Shown piece by piece: positions 45,979-57,322 of a DNA stretch of 64,000 nt (position 1 is the first letter of the stretch; the number at the start of each line of letters is the position of its first letter). The DNA comes from Isoetes taiwanensis (lineage: Eukaryota > Streptophyta > Lycopodiopsida > Isoetales > Isoetaceae), in NCBI GenBank assembly GCA_021234155.1, contig JAJEKV010000001.1:15058245-15122244 (forward strand), in the 5' to 3' direction. The notes under the pieces were generated by a model. That model was not told where the DNA came from, searched no databases, and saw nothing but the letters and a program-made list of their open reading frames with translations. Both the position numbers and the translations under genes were made by a program.

Positions 45979-46804
45979 GGTCCAATTCTCAAAGTTGGAT
46001 CCAATTAATGCTTTGCATGTTCATGTTGTATCTTTACATTGTATGGAAACTGGAGGTCGTTGAATGAAAACATGAACCAGTTATAAATTCAGAAATGACA
46101 ACCAAAAGTTCTTATTGTCAGATCTTGCATATCCTTTCCGTGGTTTACAGTAGAAACATGATGTTTTAATGACTCGTAACTGAGAAACCAGTTGAAAGTA
46201 AAGAATGGTGAATTCCCTATGTGAACCACCATCTCCTAGATAATGGACTTTTTGACTCTATCTGCCTGTTACAGGGGTCATTGTGCTTCGCACTGGAAAC
46301 AAATTATGCTCTAAATTGCCTTTTCATTATACACTATATTCTAAAGAAATGGGGTGCGCTCTTCAAACGTCTGCATGGGCCCTTATGAAGTAAACCCTGT
46401 TGTGCAGTTTAATCATTAACACAAGTTTATTTATGCTCACCCAATACTCACAAAATAGTGATCTGCAAGTCCTTCCCTTCTATTTCAATCCTATTGCCAA
46501 TGACATCCACATCTATTAAGATCTAGCAAACAACCACTAGTTGAAATTATCAACAAAGTTAATTGCAGTAAAAAGTCTGCCAACCATCCAGATTACAAAT
46601 GCAGTGGAAAATTTTATTATTCAAAAGAATAACCGGGGTTGCTCTTACTACAAAGGCAAGACCCAGCTGATAAAAAATAAGTATTTTATATCTTCCCTGC
46701 AAGATTGAATGAGCTCTTACTTGCTCTCAATATCGTAGAGATCAGTTCTGTAAATCGTCAAGAACTCCAAGTGGAGGAAAAACTTTCCTACTTAGAACAA
46801 TACT
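45979..46804. other. Intergenic region between two convergent genes
   Basis: No ORF or repeat of note. It should hold the 3' UTRs of the SEC14-like gene (plus) and the small membrane protein gene (minus), which converge here. Confidence 0.6.
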
Positions 46805-47242
46805 CTAAGCTAAAACAGAAAAGGTAGGATACACAAGATAAATTCCATGGAAAAGTGCCACTCCAAGGACACCAGTGAACAATCTATCCCTCCATACTGG
46901 ATTCCTTCTCAACCCAATCCTGACTGCATGAATTAAGAACATCAAAGCATTATTTTCAAAATGTGCCCTCTGTAAGGGTTTATTTCTTACTCATGGGTAA
47001 AATGGGTGCATATATTAGTGGAACCAGGAACTTGAAGGGTGCTTTCTTCGGTCGTCTTCTTACGTCTTCACTGGCGTGCATTAACCAAATAATTGTCATT
47101 AACAGATTAAACATGGTATAGAGGAAGATGTTACATGGTGAACTATATTGGCACGAGCACAAAAGAAGTCTAAAAGAAAAGAAACAGAGAAAGAAGGAAA
47201 GAAAGAGATATGAACATACATGTCCTCTTCTGGAGGCGCCAT
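46805..47242 (-). CDS. Conserved small membrane protein, 3 exons, 73 aa
   Basis: On the minus strand, exons 47242-47220, 47070-46991 and 46923-46805 splice cleanly (AT-GTATGT...GCCAG; ATGA-GTAAGA...ATGCAG). The protein reads MAPPEEDIEDVRRRPKKAPF, then a hydrophobic FLVPLIYAPILPMIRIGL, RRNPVWRDRLFTGVLG and VALFHGIYLVYPTFSVLA, so it likely spans a membrane twice. The unforced frame agreement over three exons, the last ending in TAG, supports a real gene. I recall similar short plant proteins with RIGLRxNPVWRDRLF but cannot name the family. An upstream in-frame ATG at 47362 exists; I prefer 47242 because it directly precedes the acidic start. Confidence 0.7.
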
Positions 47243-48603
47243 AGAGGTACTAGGAAAAGGAAAAGCGGTTATGGGACTTGAGAATCCTCCTGTTGAAACA
47301 AAAAGCTGTTCTTTTAGCTGAAAATGGCAACCATTACACTTGTAACTATTACTGTGGTCCAATTTCCGTCAGTACTATTTCAATCCAGCATCATTTGCGA
47401 ATATCAGGAACTTCATTACATTTAGTAGTTTCTTACAGCAATATCTACCAATGTCTGAAGTAGAAAGATCCATATGGGAGGCATGTTGCGTGGTCTGTTA
47501 TTGATGAGGAGGCTACGAGATTGTAAATCAGCTTTAGTAAGATAAGATAACCTAACCTGAGAAGCGGATCCCAATACCGAGCGGAAAATGATTCCTAGCT
47601 CTTCCTCGTACTTGAGCTTTTATATGCTTTGAAGAAGACCCTTTTTCTATTTCATTATATATGAAGGGGTTATGCGTACATTACACTCTAGTATGATTTT
47701 TTGGGCAACCTTCAGTTTTGATATTAGAATAGAATCGAATAGAATATACATTATTGTCCCTTGTGCCCTGAGGCCTCTGGACTTATGTAGCATTACCCGG
47801 TGCTACTAGCACAGTATGGTTTTATTGTAGCCTTTTTAGGTCGACTTTTTTTATTAATCTAGTGGCTTTGGATCGGCTTCAAGGCCGCATAGGCGGCCAT
47901 TATCAATCGCCTTTAAAAAGCATTTTGGGCAGCTATGGTTCACCTCCTGGGCGGCTCATAACACAAGCCCTTTTTCTGTGTGTACTTCACGGTGTCTTGT
48001 CGTCATTTCCACAGCAACCTCCTTGCAGTAACCTCCAACAAGTATTATAGTTTTCGGTGTCTCTCGAATTTTTTTGACCATTAGATTGGGGCATATTACA
48101 GGTGATATTCCTTCTCATAGCCTCCCAGCCCTTGAATGCAGGTCAAGATGGGGTCAAATCCACCCCATTTGACTTACCCCTCCAACAGAAAACCATCCCA
48201 TGGTCCCATATGTATGACAACAGAATATTCCCACAGCATATGCGAGCATCAAATTCTTATGATCCTGGGGAGTCGAACACCAGCATGATTCCCATGCTCG
48301 TCCAAGCATAACAGTCATGCCACAGAAGGGATGGCTGCTATGCCCAAGGGCCGAAGCCCACTAATACAGTAAACAAGTTAGTACCTCTATCAAACAGTAA
48401 TAATAAATGACTTTGGAATAATTTCGGACCAGCAGCAATAAGAAATGATTTCAGATGAGCAGCATGTTCACATGCATACAGCCAACAGCACTTAATTTTA
48501 GCACACACTATACATTACCCAAAACCAAACTGTACAATGTATTGAAGGAGACTCAACCAAGCCAAGGAGGTTGAGCTCCCCAATAAACGTGCCCCTGCAA
48601 GCA
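47243..48603. other. Non-coding stretch
   Basis: No supported gene. Short ORFs on either strand lack domain signals. A pair of GC-rich motifs (GGCCGCATAGGCGGCC, 47882-47897) forms a small palindrome. Confidence 0.45.
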
Positions 48604-49070
48604 CTACAGTAGACGTCCACATAAAGGGGGGATCACGAGCTCACATGTAAATACAAAAACATAGATAACAAAGCACAAGGACAAATCAAACACTAGTTCA
48701 TGGCAGGGCCACTCTGTGCATGCTTTATCACCGCATCCAACTGGCGTATCTCTTGCAGAAGCAAGGCTCTTGCGAGGCTCATATGAGAGCGCAGCATATG
48801 CAGCTCTGACACTGGGACACCCAGGTGCTCCCAACTCCACAACAGCTATGGCACTATCAATGGACATATAGAATGCCCTGAGTTGTCGTCTAAGCACATG
48901 GAGTGATGCTGCTATCCTATGTGCCTCAGTACCCACCCGAATCACATTGCTAACAAACTCTATTGAGCAAGAAGACTGCCTCCGGTTCAGCTTGATACAC
49001 AACAGGATCGGGATGAGAGGCATCAATGCTTCAAAGATTTTGGCAAGGATAGAACTGGCTGCCGTACACC
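48604..49070 (-). CDS. Unrecognised protein next to the HUH gene
   Basis: An ORF open from about 49070 to 48604 on the minus strand. It reads AASSILAKIFEALMPLIPIL, KLNRRQSSCSIEFVSNVIRV, RIAASLHVLRRQLRAFYMSI and ends after a hydrophobic CFVIYVFVFTCELVIPPLCG. Codon use and amino acid composition look protein-like. It lies about 150 bp downstream of the HUH gene on the same strand and could be its second ORF or a last exon. No family is recognised. Confidence 0.4.
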
Positions 49071-49222
49071 ACCAACCGGATCCGGGTCACCCTCCATTAC
49101 TCCTGCAGCTGTATACCAAAGAAACACATGAAAACAAGAAAACTGCAACTTGAACACAATGAACAACCCAAGCAACTCTATCAATCAATGGCCATTGTGC
49201 TATCACCCTTGTGGATGGGGAT

Positions 49223-50250
49223 TTAATCCACACCAGGTTCGTGTATGATCACAGCACTGTAAGAAGGTATATCCTCAAAATTGTTATCCTCCTCATCAAC
49301 AGGAATGATATCATCCCAATAATGCCTGCGGCCAGGCCCATTCCGCTCCACTGGCACAAACCCAGCTAGCAGCCCAAATAAGATGGTCCTCATGTCGGAG
49401 GGCATGCAGTGGTTGGGGTTCAACAAAACCCTCCAAGTTGCTCGAACCTGGTGCTCATTGATGTGAGCTACGTTTGAAGGTATAATCCACTAGCTAAAGA
49501 GAGTAAACTTTCCAGATCGGATCATTCTGGCCAAGGTATACAACAGGCTGGCAGTTAGCCTATAGTTGCCATGGTAATTGACAAAGTGTGCAGCTCTATT
49601 CAAAATGTTCTTATTGTGTAGAACAACAAGGCTCTTCGTATCACCAGCCCCTTCCCCCCCATCTCAAATACAGGTCTTTTCCCTTCTCAATGACAGACTC
49701 GGTGGTGTTGTACATATGGCAAACATAGTGGATCTTGCAAATGTCCTTCGTGCAATACCCAACCATCGCTTCAAAGCAGTGAAGGCAGCTGTTCTTGAGG
49801 GCCTTGCACACCAGAATCATGCCTGATGGTTTTGAAACCCAATTAAAATCCTTCTTAATAGCATCGTTTATAGCCCTGGGACTCTTGAACCGAGCTCTAA
49901 ATACAACACGGCAGTGTAAGTGATCCACACTTGCACCACGTTCCAGGGCCACAGCCCCAGCCAAGCACCTTCTGTTGCAAAAACCAACAAGGGCATCATA
50001 GAAGCTCGTGGAGACGTCTTGCTCAGACAGGCCCAATGTTACACTGACATCTATGGCAGTCCAATCATGTCCAAGGGAAGGGCCCGCAGCAGGCCCTCCT
50101 GTTTGAGAGCCTCTAGATGAGGACCCAATTTCTAATGAGCTCAGAGAAGGAGGCATAGCAGGCGACCCCCTTCCCTTTCCTGGCTGCCCTCCTCAAAGAC
50201 ATAGTGTCACAGACAAAATAAAACAAGGAACACAGAACCATTACCTGTAG
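49223..50250 (-). CDS. HUH endonuclease, Rep-like protein, frame broken twice
   Basis: On the minus strand the main ORF (50156-49641) carries the two defining motifs of rolling-circle HUH nucleases. These are ASVDHLHCRVVF (HUH, residues 79-81) and MVGYCTKD (Y-x-x-K, residues 134-137), preceded by IDVSVTLG as a possible motif 1. Such enzymes nick and join single-stranded DNA through the tyrosine. The coding region appears to begin upstream at MSLRRAARKGKG and continues downstream through NKNILNRAAHFVNYHGNYRL to a C-terminal FEDIPSYSAVIIHEPGVD (49223). Two frame breaks fall on G-runs (about 50166 and 49660), plus one TAG. Candidates are a Replitron-type transposon, a Helitron-unrelated plasmid-like element or an endogenous ssDNA-virus Rep. 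No superfamily-3 helicase is seen. Confidence 0.65.
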
Positions 50251-50539
50251 CTGAAGTCGCCAAACCAATTCCTGGGGTTGTACCTGCGAAAAGGCCATGC
50301 AATCGGATGACACCTACCATGTCAGGAACAGACGCCCATCTGCATCTCGCCAAGTGCGGCTTGCCCACGTGAACCAAAGAAATCCCAACCAACAGGAAGC
50401 CAAATTCCAACCCTACATTCCCATTTTTGGAATCCAAGGTGCCATCATCAGCTTATACGGTATTCTTATATGAATACCATCTCAAACCATACAAAATCTT
50501 ATGTTATATTTGTACCATTTCGGCCAGATTATATAAACA

Positions 50540-50665
50540 AGTCTGGTGCTGGTGGGATTGGTAAGCCGGTGGCTAACAGGGTTTTTGGGTTGCCCTTAGG
50601 GGGGAAACCTTCGCTCATGTGGGTTTTTAGCATATTCCAAGATATGCTGGCATATGCCCAGAATA
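50540..50665 (-). repeat. Dispersed repeat, inverted relative to 14380-14500
   Basis: It contains TTTTTGGGTTGCCCTTAGGG and GCATATTCCAAGATATGCTG, the inverse of the blocks at 14380-14500. Confidence 0.6.
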
Positions 50666-51197
50666 TTCCAAAAACTGCTCCAAACTTGCTATTGCCCTTA
50701 ATCTTCTGATCACCCTTGTTGCTGCACGAGGCGCGTCCATGTGCAAGCTCTTCATACCGTGTAACCGGATGCTCAGTTTTATACGTTGATGAAGAACCAC
50801 ACTAAATCCCATCATCAAGAGCCCAAATCGGGCCACGTGCACCTGAAGCTCCAACAGATCTATGAAACGATTGAAGCAAAATGATAAAATATGGTAGTAA
50901 GGACTTCCGACAAGAACCAGGAGAGCCGAGATCTAAATTTGAAGATCTACTTTGTTAATTTGGAAATTTCCGGTATGGTCCAAAAACTTTTTTGGAATTT
51001 TTCTAACACGATTTCCTAAGGTTTTAAGGAGTTTTAGACGCCGGAAAAAACTCCGGCTATCCAAAAATTAAAAAGAATTAATCCTCCTATATTATAACGT
51101 TATAGGGTGTTGTATCCAGCCCTAACTTGGACGGTCGTGATTTGGCCTGGCAATCGGATGGTTAGGATTTTAGCGTGTTGGGGTTAAGCCATCTTCT

Positions 51198-51590
51198 GTG
51201 CACGGATTTGTTTGGTGTTGCCGTGCTCTACCTATGGCGGCGTCTTCTGGCTGCGGCAATTGCACTCAACACCATCAAGAGGTTGGGTATGGCATTTTTT
51301 TTCCTTTTACTGACCTGTGGCACATAAGAAGCCATCGTCTTCCAAGACGATTTTGCATCTCCTCTTCTGCTATCGGTGATGGCTTCAAGGCGGCTATGGC
51401 TTGTGTGGAAGCTTTAGAACAGCAAAGGCCCATACTCAGTTTAGAAAAAAGGGCAACGAAGAGCTTTTCCTCTGTAGTATGGCGCAAGCTTCAGATCGAT
51501 AAGGATGATTTATTCACCAGAAATAAGCGACTTGCTCTTCAATCTCAACTCAAAGACGTTTTAGTGCTAATAAGCAGGTCTGGGATTTAA
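51198..51590 (+). CDS. Possible first exon of an unidentified gene
   Basis: A 130-codon ORF. From the internal MAASSGCGNC (about 51237) the product would be basic and serine-rich early (RRFCISSSA) and then helical (AMACVEALEQQRPILSLEKR, LFTRNKRLALQSQLKDVLVL). A donor-like AGCAG-GTCTGG occurs near 51578. Candidate later exons bounded by AG/GT lie at about 51979-52033 and 52100-52165. I recognise no family, and the early part could be a plastid transit peptide. The gene model is tentative. Confidence 0.35.
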   Translation: MHGFVWCCRALPMAASSGCGNCTQHHQEVGYGIFFPFTDLWHIRSHRLPRRFCISSSAIGDGFKAAMACVEALEQQRPILSLEKRATKSFSSVVWRKLQIDKDDLFTRNKRLALQSQLKDVLVLISRSGI

Positions 51591-52242
51591 CTAGAAGTAG
51601 AGGAAGGAGTGATGGCCCAGATCGATTACGCTAGAAACTCCATTTCTTCCCCTTTTTTATTTCAATTATGGTTACCTGCAATTTATGCGAGTCTGTGCAA
51701 CTTCCAATGATGAACTCCGTGCTAGGTCATCCATCTCAAGCCATGATTCTGGATTAAATATTCACTGTCGCTATGCATAAGGTCTGCAAGGCGCACTCTT
51801 GGCAGAGTTAGCAGCATCAAAAGCAGAACATTATTTGCCTCTTGATTTTTTATTATTGCTGTAAGCGAAATGGTAAGAGGAGATGGATGTGGTATTTTCT
51901 TAGAAACATTATCTGCGCTTCTGGTGCTTTTGTTGTGTCGTAAGCTACTGATGATTTCTTTATGTTTTATGCTACAGGTTTTCTTCAAGACGTTTTGCAG
52001 TTCAGGTATTGAAGGGCACCAAGAGGAACAAGGTAAACCTAAAATTCTTTGTTGTTCTAAGGCATTTGATAATCTATAAATTTGATTTTATTTTCATAGG
52101 ATGTCACATGAAAGCATGGTTGATGAAACCAAAGCCTTTGTTAACATCCTAAGGGAGTTAACATGAAGCTGTATATTTCTTAAATCAGAGCTTGCTAAGG
52201 TATCCATGTGGAGTTGAATGTTGGATCTTGACTGCATCCCAG

Positions 52243-52650
52243 GTCCCTTTTGCATTTCTTATTACCTATTGGATGGGCATATATGTCCATAGAACTGTGC
52301 AAGAAGAACATATCATCACAGAGGTATGAGTCAAAACATTGTGCATTGTTTATTTTGGTATAAAACCAATTCTCATTGTTGCTGGCATTTAGGAAACAGA
52401 ACAACATACTCTTCTTTCATTAATGGCTATATTTGCTGGAGTTTTGGGTGGTGTGCTGGCCATTGGAGGTGACATGATTGTTAACCCTATTGTTTTGCAA
52501 ATTGAAATACACCCTCAGGTAAGTATAATAGGCCAATAGTTTTTTTTAAAGGTGGGAACTTGAGAATTTTTCTAATTCCATCAATAAATTAGGTAACTCT
52601 TGCAACTACTGCCTTCATGGTCTTCTCTTCACATCAAGCTAAGGTTAACG
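52243..52650 (+). pseudogene. TauE/SafE-type transporter remnant, three exons
   Basis: Three segments with good splice borders: 52243-52323 (VPFAFLITYWMGIYVHRTVQ), 52393-52518 (LMAIFAGVLGGVLAIGGDMI then VNPIVLQIEIHPQ) and from 52593 (VTLATTAFMVFSSHQAK). The GGxLGIGG-like turn and the xPQVTxATxxFMVxFSS pattern are typical of plant TauE/SafE sulfite-exporter-like membrane proteins. The N-terminal and remaining C-terminal parts are not found nearby, so this is a partial gene copy. Confidence 0.65.
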
Positions 52651-53499
52651 AGCTTATGTCTTCAGCATCTACCAGAGTTATATTACGAAATATTTATTCT
52701 AATTCAACAAACAATCTCTTGGTTTCAACATAGAATCTCTCTATTTGCTATTTTCTTTGGATTTGGCAGAGATTGAGATGTTTTTCAAAGGAATAGTTGG
52801 GAGCAGTGTATTTCTTATTTCCTTGCACACAGCAGTCAGCAGACCCATGTGTACAAGAAAAAAGAACCTTATTTCACTATCTGCATCCTACATGCAAAAG
52901 ACCATTCTATTTATGTCGAGAATCATGTGAGGGATGCTGCTCATCTAATATTTGAACATGTAAGATAGCAAACAAAGCTTGAGATAGTTTGTAGACTAAA
53001 AACTTCACTTTCTAACATATAGAACCTTTTATTAAAGCACATACAGTTATTTACCTTTTAAGACAGCAACAAAATACAGATATGCAGCTCCATGAGTCAT
53101 TTGCAAGAACTGATGTGCCTAAACTATGATGTCTAGATGTATGTCAAATTCTGCAGCGACATTGCCCAATCTGACAGGGCATGCGTGAAGAAACATAGAA
53201 CGAAGATCTAGACCCAAAGTTGTGGTGTCAATTTGATGTGTAGTGTATAAAGGTTTCAAAACTACAAGCCAAAGATGACCAATGATGTGGTAGAGAAAAA
53301 GATGTGCTAAACTTGGAATGTATTTGTCTATATCTACATGTACTTCATAACAAAAGCAAATTATAATTTCCACAGAGTAAATATATCAGCATTGTCCTGC
53401 TTCAAACCTGAAATTCATATTTTTTTCAATGCATCGTGTCAGTTCTTGCAATCTTTCTGGTATGATAACATATCTTTCCATTTAGTTTGCTTTGGCAGT

Positions 53500-54852
53500 C
53501 GATTCAGCCCGTCGCAGGCCCCTTTGTCACTCATAACCTCCCTTGAATCCGGCCCAGCTACTCGCTCTGCTTTCTTTGTATCCGCCCTTACAGCTCCTTC
53601 TGTTTTATGTCCTGTTTTGTGGCTGTATCCTACAATTCCGATTCCTTGAAGGTTTGATCGGCATGGTGCGTCAGATCAAGCGTATGGCCAGGGAAACTCG
53701 TAAAGAAAAGAACCTCGTTAGGCTGCTGGAGCCGATTTTGAATAGACCCTATGATCCGCTGATTGCATCATATCTTGAGCAGCCCCATTATTTGGGGCCC
53801 CGCGCCTTATATCGGCGCGAACCCGGACACACCCCGGGTGGCGTCGCTCTAGATGTATCTTTGGTCGCGGCCTTGACCAAGATTGATGCTTTGATCCATT
53901 GTTTGCCTTGATTTGTTGGTTGGGATCCGCGACGATCCAATCGTGATCACACTTACGAGGAGCCGCCCAAATTACCCTTGGGAAGTTGGGTCCGGCTTCT
54001 AGAGATGTTGCTACGAAGATCGCCGTTGATTCACCGCTGCGGCATGGCGATTGCTCCACGCATACCCTCGAAAGCATGTGGATGCTACACCTCGATGACC
54101 GGGTGATACCCACCTATGCCCACGGTAGTCATCGAGGATTGCTTGCCTGCGGCCATGAGTCCCGCTTTAGCGGCGGGACCCTGGCGCACCCTTTAGCACT
54201 GAACCTTTATTGTGGGTTTGGAGGAAGCAAAGCGACACCCCAAAGGGCGCAAAGGAGGCCAATTTTCTTTCGCGAGGTGATGCACTTAAAGGCGGATGGC
54301 ATTCTCGGCTCGTCGAGTTGGGCGGAGCGGCTGATCGCCCGTCATTTCTTTGGTGTTCCGGGGATGCTTTGTCCCGGCGCACATCCTCCGCCATGGCAAT
54401 CACTTTGCAAAGGGACCTCCTTCTCCGGATCGGAAGACCTTACCCCCTGCGGCTATGTCGACGGGAAGGATGAATTGTGTCGAAGTTCGCGAGGCTCGCC
54501 CGCCGGAAGTGGGGTGTATAGAGGCGGCCAGGCTATCATTCGGGATCACTGGCCACTTGATCCATGGGCAGTGTCTGTGTAGTGGATTTGATTCCGATAT
54601 CTGCTTGGGCTTATGCCCTCTTGTTTTGTATTATTTTAGTATTGTGATTTGCTATGGGGCATAGTCCCAGAAGTCGTGGTAATTGGGGCCGGATCCCCAC
54701 GTTTGATTTTGGCTTCGGCCTTTTTGGTTTGGTCACGGGGCTTCGTCCCCGACTTTCAGTCTGGGCTTCTTGCCCTCTCTTTTGTATTGGGTCCCATAAC
54801 CCGATTGGGTTCCGCGGACGTTAAAATTTCTTCCTTCCTTCCTTCCTTCCTT
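53500..54852 (+). mobile_element. Non-autonomous LINE-like element with TTCC tail
   Basis: The plus-strand 3' end GGACGTTAAAATTTC followed by (TTCC)5 (54817-54852) matches the inverse of the LINE B/C 3' ends (GGACGTTAAAATAAAC then TTCC repeats). The shared GGGTCCCATA...CGATTGGG context matches LINE D. Upstream ORFs (53663-53911 and 53986-54582) are GC-rich; one reads MVRQIKRMARETRKEKN, and neither shows RT or endonuclease motifs. The 5' border is not defined. It probably uses the LINE machinery in trans. Confidence 0.55.
54606..54802 (+). other. String of seven short stem-loops in the LINE-like 3' UTR
   Basis: Successive perfect small hairpins include GGGCttatGCCC (54607), GGGGccggatCCCC-type (54685), GGCttcgGCC (54711), GGGGcttcgTCCCC (54737), GGGCttcttGCCC (54763) and GGGTcccataACCC (54789). 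Two have a TTCG loop. Confidence 0.65.
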
Positions 54853-55170
54853 ATGGAATATAGACAATATGGTGTTGAATTGTTAAGAAAGCATACCTTA
54901 TGTCAAATATCATTTTCAATGATGTGTTGAATTGTTGAATTTATTTTCAAAATACTATCTTTGAGTTTCTTTGGAGAAGGCCAAAGGACCTTAGGTTGTA
55001 TCAAGAATTGGAATCACTCGAGTGCTAACTAATAAGTAAATTTATATTGCTGACAAATTAAAAGACATGCAAAACAGCTAGGTGGAAAATTCCTGCTAAA
55101 TAAGCTTAGAAAATAAGCTCCCAAAATAAATAAGCTCAGTAAATAAGCCAAGCAAGGTAACATAACTATG

Positions 55171-55361
55171 ATCCCAACAAGTTTTGTTGGATTGTACAAG
55201 TTCCGAACATTTACATGTTACTAAATTGAAATATGCTCCCAACAAGTTTCGTCGTTGGATTGTACAAGTTCCAAACATTTACATGTTACTAAATTGAAAT
55301 ATGCTCCCAACAAGTTTCATTGGATTGTATGTGTCCAACATTTACATGTTACTAAATTGTT
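55171..55361 (+). repeat. Tandem repeat, about 67 bp x 3
   Basis: Units start TCCCAACAAGTTT and contain GTTGGATTGTACAAGTTCC, AACATTTACATGTTACTAAA and TTGAAATATGC. The third unit is shortened. Confidence 0.85.
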
Positions 55362-56038
55362 TCTCCATGATTTTTTAGGGTGGGCTTTGTCCTCCGTAAA
55401 AATTTATATTCGGGATAAGATAAAGGTAAAGATACGGACTTCCAATTTTCAAGGTCAGATATGGCACCGGTACACCTACCATCGCCGCCCATCGCCAGAT
55501 TTGGATGCTCTACAAACTGTCGACGTCAATGTATTTCTTGGAGCAAGCATGGTCGCTTCTGGCCAGATAACGAAATACACTTCTAGATGCTACAAAATAC
55601 ACTTATAAATATCTTAAATGTTGCATGTGCACTCCTCCAATTGAGTATATCCATCATCAACGTCTATCCTTCCAAAAAATGATAGGAGGATGTATAGCAA
55701 GTACATGCACAAAAACTCATTGATTACCATGTAGGTAACCACATAAAGGCACAATAACTCATCAACTGGTGCGTAGATCACATTCATATATGCTCTCAAA
55801 TTTCACTATTAATTCATCTCAATGTACATTCAAGTTCAATGTTATGCTGTGAGTATTTTTACTTGGTCCAACATAATATAATCAATTTTAAGCCCGAAAT
55901 ACCATATACACAAAATCCATATAATGACCTTTATGTCAATGACCTCTTTAAAAGTTCCTCTATTTACCCTTGCCCCTCCAAGCCACGTTACTTATTCTAG
56001 CTAGCAATTAAACAATCACCACATCAAATTGTTACTAG

Positions 56039-56066
56039 GCCCGGCAACGCCGGGCACCATAACTAG
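56039..56066 (+). mobile_element. Helitron 3' terminus
   Basis: Hairpin GCCCGGC-aac-GCCGGGC (56039-56055), seven bases, then CTAG (56063-56066) followed by host T. This is the canonical Helitron 3' end on the plus strand. The matching 5' TC end to the left was not found with confidence, so the element length is unknown. Confidence 0.65.
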
Positions 56067-56309
56067 TTTAGATTAAGAAGATTTGTTGAAGTATATGCTT
56101 CATGTGGTATTATTGAGACATCACCGGCATGCAAGTTGTATTGTTCTTGCATTCTTCAACATCTATGATAGTTTCCTAAGTGGTCTGGAAATATTCAAGT
56201 GCAAGGAGCTCATTAGATATACAACAACATGCATATAGTGAATGTAGTTTCATTGAAACATGTGGACTGTCATATTCATCTATGCATAGATGTACCATCT
56301 TTTAAATGG

Positions 56310-56625
56310 ACTATAACTAGAGGGTTGAAGCCAGCCAATGTAACTTTTTGTATTGGAGGTTCTGATGCACTTTGTGCCTTTGCAAGTCTAGTAGAAGAGG
56401 TAAGATTATCCATTCCAACATTGTTTGCCATAGATTCAAGGCGGCTCTTATGACAATGGAATGCCCTCCTTCATATGCAATATTTTGCGGCATAAACAAA
56501 TGGGATGCAGTGTTATGAAATGCCATAGTCATTTTGCACATTCATCGTCTGCAAAAAGAGGTGGCAACTTTGGTGTTCTTGATACCACTCTAGTTTTTAG
56601 ACTTTGCTCAAGTGTAATCAGTGGA
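56310..56625 (+). pseudogene. Decayed PPR fragment, repeat copy 1
   Basis: GLKPANVTFCIGGSDALCAF with ASLVEEVRL matches the GLKPxxVTFxxxLxACASL pattern of plant PPR repeats, after which the frame decays with stops. The block 56383-56622 recurs at 57088-57322 with about 85 percent identity. Confidence 0.5.
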
Positions 56626-57087
56626 TCCATTAGCATAATTAAGGAGTGTGGATATATTGAACATGCATTGAGAGTCTTTCAAATATTCACTATCTAAAAT
56701 GTGATGCATAATCGTAACCATATTAACGTTGAAAAAACACTTGAATGCCTCTCTCTATAGTTCCTGATTAGGTTGTTGACGGTGTTATGCCCTGATGCAT
56801 GGTAAGACTGTTTGTAGCTACTGTGTATGATATTATATGGAAAATGGGTGGGAAGTTTGTTGCAGGAAGCATGAATAGAATTCATGGCATTATTGAGTTA
56901 AAACAAGCTGAATCTCGTATATTCAGATGAGCATATACATCAAAATAGAGTGGAGAAAAAGACGTGCAATGATAAATTGTTGCATGTCAAGACGCAACTC
57001 AATACTAGATAAGGTGTATTCTTCAAAAGCTAGATTGCAAAAGAAACAAGGCTTTTAATAACAAGTCCTTATGCAATTGTCCTTGAC

Positions 57088-57322
57088 AGTCTAGTAGAAG
57101 AGGTAAGATTATTCATTCAAACATTGTTTGACATAGATTTAAGGCAGATCTCACTACAATGGAATGCCCTCCATCATACGCAATATTTTGCATCATGAAC
57201 AAATGGGATATAGTATTATAAAATGCCATGGTCATATTGCACATTCATCGTCTGCAAAAAGAGGTAGCAACTTTGGTGTTTTTGATACCATTCTAGTTAT
57301 TAGACTTTGCTCAAATGTAATA
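57088..57322 (+). pseudogene. Decayed PPR fragment, repeat copy 2
   Basis: Second copy of the 56383-56622 block (AGTCTAGTAGAAGAGGTAAG, GAATGCCCTCC, ATTCATCGTCTGCAAAAAGA). It is more AT-rich than copy 1, with many C-to-T type differences, consistent with long-term deamination. Confidence 0.5.

Noticed and set aside
48604..50250. Integrated geminivirus-type sequence
   Set aside because: The HUH and YxxK motifs alone do not show it. No helicase domain, coat protein or stem-loop origin is visible. Left open as an alternative.
53986..54582. Long GC-rich plus-strand ORF as a real host gene
   Set aside because: No domain is recognisable, the opposite strand is also open, and it lies inside a LINE-like element just upstream of its 3' UTR. 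High GC and few stops can give chance ORFs.
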